Below are positions 48,114 through 60,860 of a stretch of 64,000 bases of DNA, piece after piece. Origin of the DNA: Lantana camara. Its lineage: Eukaryota > Streptophyta > Magnoliopsida > Lamiales > Verbenaceae. The stretch covers positions 95,147,001 through 95,211,000 of the forward strand of contig CM074861.1 in assembly GCA_037501455.1 (NCBI GenBank). The letters are read 5' to 3'. Made by a program: the position numbers and the translations under genes. The notes below the pieces were generated by a model. That model saw only the letters and a program-made list of their open reading frames with translations. It ran no database searches and was not told the origin of the DNA. How positions within the stretch are numbered: the first letter of the stretch is position 1; the number at the start of each line of letters is the position of its first letter.

Positions 48114-50921
48114 AACCAAAATAAAGAAAGGGAGTCTCCAATACCCCCCAAGAAACACACGCAAAACCAATTTTAAAATCACGCAAGCCACCCGAAGGCA
48201 AGTAACAGATATCACTCACGTTAAGCATCAATTACTCCAAGTAATTTAACTTAAGAAGAAATCGGAGAACATAACAAAGAACTTATTGAAATTAAATTTG
48301 CATGAATGTATGTATCATGGATGCTATAATTACCGTTCACCGTAGTTGCGAAATTTAAAATTATGAGTTGTCGTTGTCCAGTGTAGCATTTGTCCTGAAG
48401 ATAACTCAGTGCTCAGCTTGTCTTTAACCTCTTTAGGATACCCCTAACAATTAATAGATCCGCTAAGGATTTTATTCTTTAACCCCTTTCCGACTTGTAC
48501 CACATCCATTCTTCTTCGATCCCTCACCATTTTCCATAATCTTCATTCAACCAACCAACTCTTTTGATTAACCGAGCTTGACCTCTGGTACACCCTTAGA
48601 CCATCCGTCTCGAAGTTAGGTCCATAGCTACTATCTTACCCCTATCGGAGTTTAGCATATCCTCGAGGGTAACTACTCTCGACAACCTTGATAGTTCAAT
48701 CCCGACCTTGAGATATTTATCCTTATGGTCTCTCTCAACACGAATCGTTTCCCATCTTCCGTTCTCGTTGTTCGTTCATTCTCTTTGACCCTCTTAAGGT
48801 TGTATTCGATATCTGGCACCATCCCATTATATGATAACTGGATTCAATCTTCTCTTGTTAATTCTGACTTAGGAGTTCACAGAAACTTCCTTATAATTCC
48901 ATCACCTCCAGATCGGACTTCCATACGTAGAAATGTTCAATGAACTATTTCCCTTATATCTCGTAAAATCTTCACCCGAATTTAGCAACGTAGATTTTCT
49001 CTTATCAACTTAACCATTACAGTCGTCTTATTCATTTCCAGTTGCCACCATTCGGACTTCCAGATCCTCCTTAATTTGTACCCCCGTTGTCGCTACTAAC
49101 ATATTTCTTTGATCCCCACTTCCATCTTCCAATTTATCTCTCGGTCGTAATTTCCCCCTTAAATTTTTTGCCCTTACATGTCAAACTCCATTAATCCTTC
49201 TTTCACTGAAATTCTTAATAAGCCACTTCCATTAGGGAGGGTTTTAAGCACAATGACGACCCAAAGGTTTCGCCTTTCCATTTCTCTTCTAATCCTCTTG
49301 AGGTGCGGGACTTCTTCATCTATTCGAATTCCCGTTTCATCAACCTACCCCTTACTTGAAATTCTTTATTTCCCGAAGTCATCTTCATCGAATTCGAAAG
49401 TGGCTTGGTTAAGTAATACTTGATAGGTGAGGTCGATGAGCTTCCTATCAAATAAACACTAAAATGCATGTCGGGTAAAGATGACGATGTACATGGCACA
49501 CTTGCAACGAAGTAAGAGGCAACACATTAAAGCAATGAAATCAAACAGAAATGCGCGAACAAACATAAGGCCAGAAAAATAAATAATTAGTGCGAGGTAT
49601 GATGCACGTGCTATAAATGTTTTGGAACCTGTCACCAATGTGGTAAGTTGTTAGCTCCGTCTCTTTTCCTCGGTCCTCCAATCCCGATTTTACTTTGACT
49701 TGGTGATTATTCCTTGCCTTTCCCACGGTCTTCGAGATTTCCATGAATCTTTGTAAATCAACTTGTATCTTCCACTATCTGAGATTGCAATTTCTTGATT
49801 CCTAATTCTTCCACGTCCAAGAAGTTAGCATTCAAACTTCTCCTCGAAATCCGACCTCTACTTCTAGTCGTCACCTCGATCAAGAATCGCGTGCATGTCC
49901 TTTATGAGGTTAACTCACCTCCAATTGCTTATACTTGAACGCAGGATTTCCTTGCAAAGAGTCTTTGCCTTTCTTTATTGTTCCCCATTTGTTACTCCAT
50001 ATCTTCCAATTCAATCTCACAACACGACAATTCAGCTTGGATTTGGAAAAACGAACCCAAATCCCGACCTCAATATCACCACCTTCCCTGAATTTGGATT
50101 ACCCAGTTACTTACCTCTCTCTACTCCCTTCCAGACTCGCTTTCTATCTTAATCGAAATCTAGAGCACCCAAATCCAAATTTTCCCGGTCTTAACTTCGA
50201 CAAACTCGATTTCTAATCACTAGGCTTAGTCAGAAATCCTTCTTTGTCAACCCTTGGTTCATAACTCCTATCGAACCCATCTTACCTCGACTCCTCTTAA
50301 TTGTTGATACCACTCCGATGATCCGAATCTGGGACCAAAATACCTTCAAGGTTTTGTTCACTTCATTCCTTAAGTTAAACGATCCCGTTGAATCCGATTA
50401 TCATAGTTTATGTTGAAGTGCTGCATATATCAATCTTCAGAGTTAGCAATATTCCCCGAACAACTCTTATCTCATCAAATGCCTCTTTAGCCTCGCATCT
50501 CCAAAACGTTCCTCCATTCCGAATCCTAACCCTTGAACTCTAGCTCCATCTAGAAAGCCTCACATCTCGAATTCTCTACATTCTTCCCGAGTGTATCCTT
50601 CCTATCTTCCATGCCTCGGAAAAGCTTGCAACCGATCGTCCTTGTCAAAGAACCTGGCCATGGTTTGATATTATCTTTATAACCTATAAATCATAACTTA
50701 CTTCGAGAGTATATGCATGCGATTAGTGCATGCCCATGACATATATTCAATGCTAAAAACAAGGATCCATATATTAATGCAGCAGATAGTTCAACAAAAT
50801 TAAAAGAAAAGCCAAATTTCACGTTCAAGATCGATGCAATGCGCACATTGTCATATAGTTCCTAAGCCGCACGACCTAGACTGACTCAATCACGACACGA
50901 GAACATCGGTTTTGCAACCGG

Positions 50922-50933
50922 GCTCTGATACCA
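50922..50933 (-). other. primer-binding site of the LARD
   Basis: GCTCTGATACCA, exact complement of TGGTATCAGAGC, 8 bp from the LTR start at 50942. Confidence 0.95.
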
Positions 50934-52889
50934 CTTAAGGATGTAGCACCCCGCACGTGAGGCGCCACATCCCCCGCACTATGGCTCAACCCGAGTAACG
51001 AAATGGTAAAATCCACACCCGTATCAAACCATAGCGAACGGGAGACAAACAGAAAAATCCTCCTAAGCTAGGCGGAACCTGGACCCTGTAATTATAACTA
51101 ATAGAAAAGACATAATGCAACGGAGAACTAAATTCAAACACAAGCATTGGCCACGACCTGCAGAAATTAAACAAACAAACCGCACGCATACTTGGGCTCT
51201 TCAGGCCTCTTTTAAAATTCATAATCAACCCCGACGAGGGCAATTCAATAGCACATATACATAGTCTCAAGTTCATAATCTTACAAAGTTAAACCACGCA
51301 CAATTTAAATACATAAGTGAATGCAGAGACACTTCTAACGTAACTTGACCGACTCAAACCCAACACAACTCCACCTAGCTCGAAACTCCAAAGCCAAACC
51401 TGCACACTAAAGTGTTGGGGAGGGAGAGGGTCAGTCTCTAGAAGACTGAGTGAGCAGGAGCAATATACATATATATAAAAACATGCACATGCAAGTCGTA
51501 AATCCCGAGCAAGGTTTTATTTAAAATTAGTTCCCAAAAGGGCAAGAGAAGGATTAAGCAATGCTCAGATTTTATGACTAATCATATTAATTCATTACAT
51601 TCATAATTTATACATAAACATAAAGGCTCGGCGAGTGAGCGTGCATCATCTCCAACCAAACTCCGACTGTGTACGAAACATATCACTGATATATTATGTA
51701 GCGCCCCCACTTTGCTGGTAGAGAGCGGCGCCCCAACCCCCGCACTGAAGCACCCCTCAAGTAATGGTGTGAGCCACTACTCAAGAAATACCCCAGCGAA
51801 CGGCATATCCATTAACGATTAACAAATAGTGTTTAACTATGTGGCTTAAGCAGCGAAAAATCAGAGTATTTTAAAACTTTTCAAAACATGTGCGTGATGG
51901 CATATAAACAAGCAAGTACTGATCGTTAAGCAGAAGAGACTATTAACATTACTATATCAACATTATCACAGAAGCACATGATAGCAATTATAGCAGTATC
52001 CAAGTAGCAGAAGGATTATTACAAAAGCATAAGGTAAAGTATCAATGCAGCCATATAACATATGCAGGACACAAAATAGATTAATAAAGTAAAGTCCTGA
52101 CTCAAACAAAATGAACACTCTAGAGCTTCAAGATACCTCTAGACTGCGGCTGCAAGACCTGAAACCCTGAGGCCAGAAAACAGGTAGAGGTATTAGTCAA
52201 AGTGACTAAGTGAGGGATATCTTTAAAAGAAAGTACTTAAAGTAAACGTTTGAAGTGAAGTTCATAAGGTAAAACCTTTAATGCAAAGTTTTAATGAAGA
52301 ACTTAAGAATAAGTTGAAGTGATAAAACCCTTTGATGCAATGCTATAAGAAATGAGAGTTTTCAAAACACTTTCATGAATGCTGTCACACGCGCACACAT
52401 ATGCTATGATTTGGTTCATATGATTTTCATAAAACGGGATAAGGGTAGGGAACAACTTTGCAAGATATGAACCAACTTTATGAAAACATTGATGCCCGTA
52501 AGCTAGGCTTCTCCATCCTTACTCCAGAAAACATGACCATTAATAGGGTGTCGGACCGAGATCAACAACACCCTAATACATACACACATGCACCATCCTC
52601 CACCAAGTTTCACTTCGGGGAGCGACCCCTAGGTGACCATTAACCATTGATTTGGGAATAGATTTGCAGTCCATTCCCGACAATTGTCCTGACTTAACCA
52701 AACCTCCTGATTAAAGTCGGTATCAATCGCCTAGTGTGGCGGTCGGTATTAGTGATGTCGTTGGCGCTCACCTCCCGAGCATCACCTCTACACATAACCG
52801 TCGGGCCCATACCATTAACCATTGATTGCTTGCACCATTGATGACATCCAGAATAAATCCGAATGTATGAACCATTGAACATATGCATT

Positions 52890-53008
52890 GAACCATTGAT
52901 GCAATACTTTGAAAACATTGAACCATTGATGCATTACTTTGAAAACATGAACCATTGATGCATTACTTTGAAAACATTGAACCATTGATGCATTACTTTG
53001 AAAACATG
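52890..53008. repeat. 29-30 bp minisatellite, four copies
   Basis: Units start GAACCATTGATGCA at 52890, 52920, 52949 and 52979, each ending in TTTGAAAACAT. Confidence 0.9.
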
Positions 53009-53565
53009 TGCCTTTGATCAAGAAATATGGATAGGTCTGGGTTCTTTGAAGAATCATCCCTTATAAAGGATATTTCAAAACAAGAATGTAAAGCACTAGG
53101 CTTAGAGTTTCAAAACGATGGAATCATTAAGTATTCATGGTTCCAGTTGAAAACATTTATAACCTCACCTATTAGTAACAGTAGGTAGGATAGATTATGC
53201 AGTGCCCTGGGGATTCCAGTGCTCAACCTTAACTCCTGTAAGTGTGTACTAAGGTGAGGTAAGACACACTTCTATCACGATGCACATAAACATATAAAAC
53301 AAGTACAGAACATGTAATGACAAGAGAGTAATACCATTTAAGGTATTAGAGAAGGATAACACATAAAGGAATCCTTAAAGTGAGTTATCATTAACGTGGG
53401 ACTATGATCTTACTATAATCGATTAGGAATTAATCAAATTATGAATTCTAAACGTAAACCTTAGGTTATAAAACAAGTCCTCGAAAGAAAACACATTTTA
53501 GACCCCGGATTTGAAAACCCTAAGTGCGAATGTCTGTTAAGAAAGCACAAGTTTTAATTCACTGT

Positions 53566-53640
53566 TACTATTCAAAAGTACTATTCACAGTTACTATTCT
53601 AGATTACTATTCACGGATTACTATTCACAGGTTACTATTC
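53566..53640. repeat. TACTATTC array, six copies
   Basis: TACTATTC starts at 53566, 53579, 53592, 53605, 53619 and 53633, a 13-14 bp period, with CACAG or similar spacers. It occupies the part of the LTR where other families carry palindromes. Confidence 0.9.
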
Positions 53641-56600
53641 GCTTGTCGGGTCAAAGGGTCGGGTCAAACCCACACACTAAACACACACTCATGCACACAC
53701 ACGAACACACTCACACACACACAGCATGCACACATACACACACCCTAATTCAATTATGATCTTGATTATAACCTATAGTTTCAAGTTCATGTTATAATAA
53801 GCAAGTGTGATCTAGGTTAAAGGCATAACCTATGGTTAAGAGGTCTAATTAATGCATAACATCAAGTTATGAAACACTATTCTATCTTAGGTTATAACAT
53901 GTGACACTATCAAAGTGTATAACATATGATCAAGGCACTATTCCATTAATCCATATCATATCATAAGCTCAAGTCATAACATATGAGTCATGTAACATTG
54001 TAACAATGTAATAACATATCATAGACATAAGTCATAGCACATCAAGACCATTAATCATGTAATATTTATCAATTGAGACCATATAGTAACATGTAACAAG
54101 TTATGATATAATTGATCATAGGTTACTATTCCGTTGCATAAAATGCTTGAACATAAATTAAATATCATAATCATGCATCAATTATCATCACATAATAGCT
54201 CCATAACATGATCATACCATATACTAAAGCAATTCATAACATTTCACAGCATATACTAAACAATTAAATCATAATTCACTACTAACAAACATATCATAAA
54301 AACTATATAATAAATGCATAAAATAAAATCCTATATGGCTTAGGGAAGACCCTAAGACCCAACCTAAACACAATATAAACATACCATAACATAAAAACAT
54401 AAACTAAACTAAGATATAACATAAAAACATAACATAAAATAAAACAACATCTAACCTAGCAAGGGGGGGAGCCTCACGGCAAGAGGGGGAGAGAGGGAGG
54501 AAGAAAGGGAGTTTTTAACACAACATATGAGCAAGGAATTAAATGGCATGAGGGGGGTATTTATAGGTGTTGGGAAGCCCCTCACCTTGGAAATAAAATG
54601 TAAGGAAGGGTAGGAGAGCAAAATGGTAAAACTTCTCTTGGAAGCTAACTTTGTTCTTGAAGCTAAAATGGGACTGCTGGGGGTATTTCTGTAATTTCGT
54701 CCCCCAAGACTCAAGGATAAGTGGCTGGAAGTTTAACCATTCCAACGGCAAGAAAATTAGCTTCGAAACGCATATTCATTCGTCGAAATCGGATTTACCG
54801 TTTGAAAGATAAATTAGTTTTAATGAATAAAAGTTTTGAGCTCGAAACTCGACATGAGTGAAAAACGACTTTCCAGAATGATTTTCAAGTCCGGATTGTT
54901 TCCAAAATTCAAGAAATAAATCGAGAAGCGTTTTGAATCCAATATCGACTATAAAACGTTTTAGCGATAGAAAGTTGAAAACGTAGAATGAATAGTGAAT
55001 TCTTACGTACAAACGTACGCTTCAAAATTTCAAGCTAGGGTTTGAATCAAGAGTTGTAAAACATTTCAAAAATCTTGAAATAGATCAAGTAGTGCAAATC
55101 CTAAGAGAAAACATTTTCCGAATGAAAACCGTTCGTAGAAGAAATAGTGAACTAGGGTTTTCGTAAACCTTTTCAAATAAAACAAAGCTCGGAATAGATT
55201 TTCAAGTCAAGAATGATTTCAATAGACTCGTTTCGACTCAAGGATCGATTTGACTGTAAACTTGGGTAGGAAAGATATCAGAATCAAAAGCTCATTTTCA
55301 GATGAATAGTAACTTTTGGTCGGTAAGTTCCCAAAATGCCCTTATGGTTCAAGAAAGGTTTCCGGAACATGGAAAACAAGTTCAAAGGATAGGAAAACAT
55401 GTGATATGAACCTATAGGGTTCCATTGAAGCATTGGGTAATATAGGCTTGGGAAATGAATAGTAAACTGTATCGAAGGTCAAGAATTCCCCCTAAAAACA
55501 TGTCAGATCACATATGAGCACGAAGTTCATGTAAGAATGCAATGCATGAAGGTTTATAAACTTGGATCACGGTCTATAAACGCTTTACCATTGCCCTTAG
55601 TTTACCGTTTTCAACTAGGCCCTGTTTTGGGCTGTTACATATTAATTAGGTGATCATGCAATATATATCATAATACACACAGGTCTTATATCATATCATA
55701 AAACATATTCGTTTGGGCAATCCGTGCCCCGGCCTTCCCGCATGGTGCATATCAATCATACATAAACATAAACATAATCATAAAAATCAGTTCCAACCTT
55801 CTTCCTCTGGGCGGTGGACGGGTTTGCAAGGCCCAACCACCTAAACATATCATGATGGTTGTGAGGTTCATGAGTCCTCAAAGCCCGGTTAGCGTTTCCT
55901 TGTCAAAAACTCCTTGACGAGGTCCGTCTCGTCATTAAACATAAAGGACTCAGCACACGGGATCACCGTCGGCCCTTGCCTCCCCGGATAGCCACATGTA
56001 CTGAATTCCTGGGCCCGTGAACGTAACATACATGCATAGACTCGCCGAAACATTTCAATGCATAAGAAACATAACATAATTCATAATTCACTTGAAAAAG
56101 GGTTTATTCGATCATAAATTACTCGAGGACTCTACTTTGAAAATAACATATATATATATTTATAAGGTTTTGGCCAAAGCTTTTCACATAAGGATTGTAG
56201 GGTTTATTATATAACTAAAACAAAAACACCCTCACCTGGATCATGGCGATACAAGGATTCGAGTACCGAGTGCCTAGTTGATCAAGATTTCTCCACCCTG
56301 GAGATAAACTGTACAAAGGACAACGTAATACGTTCGTGAGACTCAAGACTCCAAATGAACCATATATGATGCACGTCATGCGATGAACATGTTATGAATG
56401 CATAAAAGATAATGTTATGTAAGGAACATGTTCATGTGCACAATTAATGCATTTAAATCATATAAACAAGCCATTCATTCGTTCAAGAAAGCGTTCATCA
56501 TCATTTAAGTCATGAATTTCATATTTCATATCAAATCAATTCAAGGAATTCAAATAACGATTAAAGCACGTACTAAACACTTTTACAATTAGGAAATAGG

Positions 56601-57315
56601 CAATTAAAACATTCAAGTCATGATCGAAATTAATTAACGTGAAATAGATAACAATTAAATTCTATAATTAAAGAAATTAAACAATAGTTAATACATAAAA
56701 TAATCATGCATTTAAATGATATATAATCAAATTAATATCTAAATACATATACATATTTAGATACATATATACCTACGTGCATGCATTTACCATAATATAT
56801 ATTAAATATATACTACACATATATAGATATATACGTAACACCCAATTCAAACAAGCATAATAAATATTAAGTACACATTTTCATGCAAAATACATCTATA
56901 ATATAATTTATGCACGCGTATACTATAAATATATAAATACATATTATACGTACTCATGCATGTAAAATATATATACATATTTATATATTACATGCAACAT
57001 ACACTCTCCCAGTTCATGCATGCACAGCAAACACACACACAAATTCCATGCATGCAATCACTTCCCAAACAACAGCAGCCTTGTCTGCATAAAATTCACA
57101 CACACACCCCTGCACAGCGAAGAACAGCAGCAGCACCATCAAGTCCCTCCCAAGCATACAAATACGCAGCAACAACACTCCAAATTAAGCAAACACATAC
57201 ACACAGCAACACAAGGAAGTAGGAGTAGCAACCCAGCAACAAGAAAGGAAAGGAAAAGAAAGAAGAAAGAAGCAGCAGAAGAAAGAAGAAGAAGAAGAAG
57301 AACGAAGAACAGAGG

Positions 57316-57440
57316 CTGTACCCGCCCAGGTAGCCAACCCTTCACCAATCTCCCCGGTCGGGTAGGAGGTACAGAAAGTCTCTGTAACAGGAGTCCCCGG
57401 CCGGGTACTATCCAAGTGAAAACTCTCCCCACCCGGGGAG
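57316..57440 (-). repeat. palindrome cluster D' (CCCGGCCGGG type)
   Basis: CTGTACCCGCCCAGGTAG (57316), CCCCGGTCGGGTAG (57351), GTCCCCGGCCGGGTAC (57393) and CTCTCCCCACCCGGGGAG (57423). Same family as cluster D but each unit has drifted by one or more bases. Confidence 0.85.
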
Positions 57441-59013
57441 TGTGTTACAGAAGCAAACCAGTAGCAACAGTAGGCGGCAACGAAACAGGGCAAGAAAAGA
57501 GGTGGAAAAAGGGCAGACCAAACACCCACAAAACTTACCCAATTCAAGCCAACACAATAAGGTCTGAAGAGGCTACGAACGTACAGCAACAAGACCTGGA
57601 ATAACCTCAACAAACGCAACAACCCACAAGGAAAAGACAGCAGTTCGTGCGAGGGGAAAAATAGGGCAACCGGGAAGGAACAAAGCAAGGTAATCCAGCA
57701 TCAAACAACCAACATTCTTACAGAAATTATGGTAAAAAGAAACAACATTTAACACCAAAATGAATTACAGGAGCTAGCAGCAAATCGGTACGTAAAGGAA
57801 GGGAAAATTCAGTTTGAAGTTCAACCCTTTCATAACAATCCATAAATGATATCTCACCAAACTCTTAACCATCAATTAATACAAGCATACTCTGTCTTAA
57901 ATGAAGTAATAGAATCTTATATATCATCAAAACAAGTCAGAGATCAAAGGAAACAAGAAATCATCAAATCACTCCAAAACCTAACTATTCATTCACATCT
58001 TCAAAATCCCACGAAATCTGACTCAAATTTGGACATGAATAGGTCAAAATGACCAGAGAAGCATGTATAACATAATCCTAACTCACCTTGTTGATTGGAT
58101 GAAAGTTGATTGAGATTTGAGCTCCAAAACCTCAAGGATTTGCACAATTACGGGAAAACTGGACTGCAGAAGCTTTTGGATGAATTTCTGGTATGTATGA
58201 GGATTGGCTCGAGATGGGGCAGGTAAGGAATGGTAAAGAGTTTAACTAGGGTTAAAATGCCACCAACCATAGATAATTTGGTTAACTTTTGATCAAGTTA
58301 TGGCCATTTTAGCGAAGGGTGGTCATTTTGGTGCCGTTTTGTTTTCCGGTTGGATTTCGGAGGTTCAAATATTTTGAAAAAATATAAGGCTAAGTTTATT
58401 AAACTCAAATCTTCGATCCGAGTTCAACGAGTTTGACGGAACTCGAATCCGAGTTCCCGAGCTCAAGATATCATGTACGGAACCAAGGGTGCGCTAATTG
58501 CTCGTTAGCCCCCGATTTGGTTCCACGATTCAAATTAAATTCGTTAGCATGTCAAACGAGTTCAAAAACATAAATCGAGCATATAGGCATGTTCATAAAA
58601 CATATATTTATGACATACTAAATTTCCACGACATTTCGATATCATTTCACAGAAGAACGAAGTACAAATAAACATTCATGCACATATTCTTAATAATTCT
58701 ATACATTATAAATTAAAACTAAAATCTAAATTCTATTTTAAATATAATTCGGGTCAATGGATTTGAATAAATTAATTAATGTGATTGGAGCATGATTAAT
58801 TAATAAAACACCTAATTAACAATTTATAATAATTACTAAATTAACGAAATAATTAAATTGAAATAAAATGAAAATAAAATAAGATAATACAATTTATAAT
58901 AAAATTAAATATAAAACACTTATAAACAATTAATCACATAATTAAATAATTTAGTTGCGAAATTTATAAACAAATACGACACATAAGTTTAAATGAAAAA
59001 CCGGGACGTTACA

Positions 59014-59702
59014 TTCTCTCCCGCTTAAAAAGAATCCGTCCTCGGATTCACTGCACGCCTAAAACAATCAATGAGAGATTCCCCGTCTCTCACAAACAAC
59101 AAAGAGAGAGCCCCGTCTTTCGAGCAACAATGAGAGAACCCCGTCTCTGGCAAGCAAAGAGAGCACCCCGTATCTCGAACAAAAATAAGAGAATCCCCAT
59201 CTCTTACAAACAACGAGAGCACCCCGTCTCTCAACCAAAATAAAGAAAGGGAGTCTCCAATACCCCCCAAGAAACACACGCAAAACCAAATTTAAAATCA
59301 CGCAAGCCACCCCAAGGCAAGTAACAGATATCACTCACGTTAAGCATCAATTACTTCAAGTAATTTAACTTAAGAAGAAATCGAAGAACATAACAAAGAA
59401 CTTATTGAAATTAAATTTGCAGGAATGTATGTATCATGGATGCTATAATTACCGTTCACCGTAGTTGTGAAATTTAAAATTATGAGTTATCGTTGTCCAG
59501 TGTAGCATTTTTCCTGAAGATAACTCAGTGCTCAGCTTGTCTTTAACCTCTTCAGGATAACCCGAACAATTAATAGATCCGCTAAGGATTTTATTCTTTA
59601 ACCCCTTTCTGACTTGTACCACATCCATTCTTCTTCGATCCCGCACCATTTTCCATAATCTTCATTCAACCAACCAACTCTTTTGATTACCCGAGCTTGA
59701 GC
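59014..59702 (-). mobile_element. 3' end of a second LARD interior (truncated)
   Basis: Copy of 47867-48590: PPT, the GTCCTCGGATTCACTGC stretch and a hairpin array (59073-59232) with six units instead of seven. It stops at 59702, where a plus-strand LTR is inserted. Confidence 0.9.
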
Positions 59703-60661
59703 TGTAACGCCCCAATTTTCGGACAGTCAGGTACGCTCGACACGTGTGGGTTTCGAGCGTTAGGATTTTATTCTATTAATTTCGTTTAATTAATTTATAC
59801 GTGTTATGTTAATTTTATAAATTGTGTTCCAACATGAATACGTGGAAAGTATATGAAAATCCATTTATTTCGAGAATTAGTGTATACATGGAATTTAATT
59901 GTTACATGACTTAATTGTCCAACTTGTATTAATTGCATAATTGCCCTTAATTGCTCATTTATTTCAATTGAGGGACTAAATTGCATGCAAACCTTTTTGG
60001 ACCTAATTGATCATTTCCAAACCTTAGATACTCAATTGCATAACTTATAGAACTTTAGGGATTTGATCATAAATATTATATTTTGGCCAAATATATCGTG
60101 ATATACATTTCTCCCACAATCATCATCTTCATTTCATGCCCATCATCCCAAATTTGCTTCTTGCTCTCACCGAACCACAACTCCAAAGAAGGGAGAAGAG
60201 ATTTCATCCAATCATCCAAGTTTATTCAAGAAATTCCAAGCTTTCAAGCTCAAACGTCCATTTTCATCATCTTTTTCCATTATTTCATTCCAAGGTATAT
60301 TTGATCATTTATATGATTTCTTGATAATTATGCATGAAGCTAGGGTTAGTGTTTAAGCTTGCCAACTTGATTGTTTGATGTTAGGAGTATGACTTCATGC
60401 TTTTAGCTTGAATTTATGTTTGAATTCTTGAAGAATTTGAGGATATATGCTAAACTCAATTATGAGCTTGAAGTGGATGATTTGTGATGATCAAGCAAGA
60501 TTTAAGTGTTTATGTTGGATTTTATTATTTCTTAGGTATGCTAGCATGTTTCCTTCATGATTTATTGCAGCTAAGATTGAATTATATGATTGTTGATGAG
60601 TTTGGCAATCATTTCGTGCCTCCCCTGTTTCATCCCCTGTTCTTCTGCACCTTCTGTGTAA

Positions 60662-60860
60662 CGGGAACGGCCGTTCCCATCCCCTTTGCAATTGGGGAAC
60701 AACCATTCCCATTGTTTGAATAATGTGTCAGGCGACGAGGACGGGAACGCCCGTTCCCACTTTGTCTCACAGACGGGAACGACCGTTCCCATCTTCGGGG
60801 AGCCCGACAGCGGGAACGGCCATTCCCACTTTGAACTGAAACCTGGAACGGCCGTTCCCA
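60662..60860 (+). repeat. palindrome cluster G (GGGAACGGCCGTTCCC type)
   Basis: Six units: CGGGAACGGCCGTTCCCA (60662), GGGGAACAACCATTCCCA (60694), CGGGAACGCCCGTTCCCA (60742), CGGGAACGACCGTTCCCA (60774), CGGGAACGGCCATTCCCA (60811) and TGGAACGGCCGTTCCCA (60844). Most changes fall in the central four bases; the GGGAAC and GTTCCC arms are nearly invariant. Confidence 0.95.

Larger units (their letters stand above)
47867..50941 (-). mobile_element. non-coding interior of a large retrotransposon derivative
   Basis: 3075 bp between a PPT (47867-47880, sense TAAGGGGGAGAGAT) and a PBS (50922-50933). No gag or pol motif on either strand; the open frames of 60-93 codons lack domains. This fits a LARD, which depends on proteins from other elements. 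It carries the hairpin array 47926-48113 and a GCACGTGC motif at 49602-49610. Confidence 0.8.
51697..55639 (-). mobile_element. solo gypsy LTR (3.9 kb) inside LTR2
   Basis: Plus strand TGTAGCGCCCCC to GGGCTGTTACA, flanked by TATTA at 51692-51696 and 55640-55644. The uninterrupted site GATATATTAATTGGGTGATC is present in LTR1 near 45936. Same family as 6637-9953. It contains a 29-30 bp minisatellite, a TACTATTC array, (CA)-rich DNA at 53680-53745 and an AGTAATGG/CCACTACT hairpin at 51760-51781. Confidence 0.96.
50942..59013 (-). mobile_element. middle LTR (LTR2) of the tandem LARD, split by a solo LTR
   Basis: Plus strand TGTAGCACCCCG to GGGACGTTACA. Without the solo LTR 51697-55639 and one TATTA it is about 4124 bp. 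It is preceded by a PBS and followed by a PPT (59014-59027), so it serves as 5' LTR for the left unit and 3' LTR for the right one. Predicted donor AAG|GTGAG at 58086, acceptor GTGCAG|GT at 51400, palindrome cluster D' at 57316-57440. Confidence 0.93.

Noticed and set aside
47878..48215. Overlapping frames with repeated RRG and ERRGS peptides
   Set aside because: They are translations of the GAGAGA-CGGGG hairpin repeats in several phases.
57020..57604. 194-codon frame rich in Q, R and K
   Set aside because: It lies wholly inside an LTR, follows AAG/CAG microsatellite-like DNA and the palindromes, and opposite-strand frames are equally open. Not a gene.
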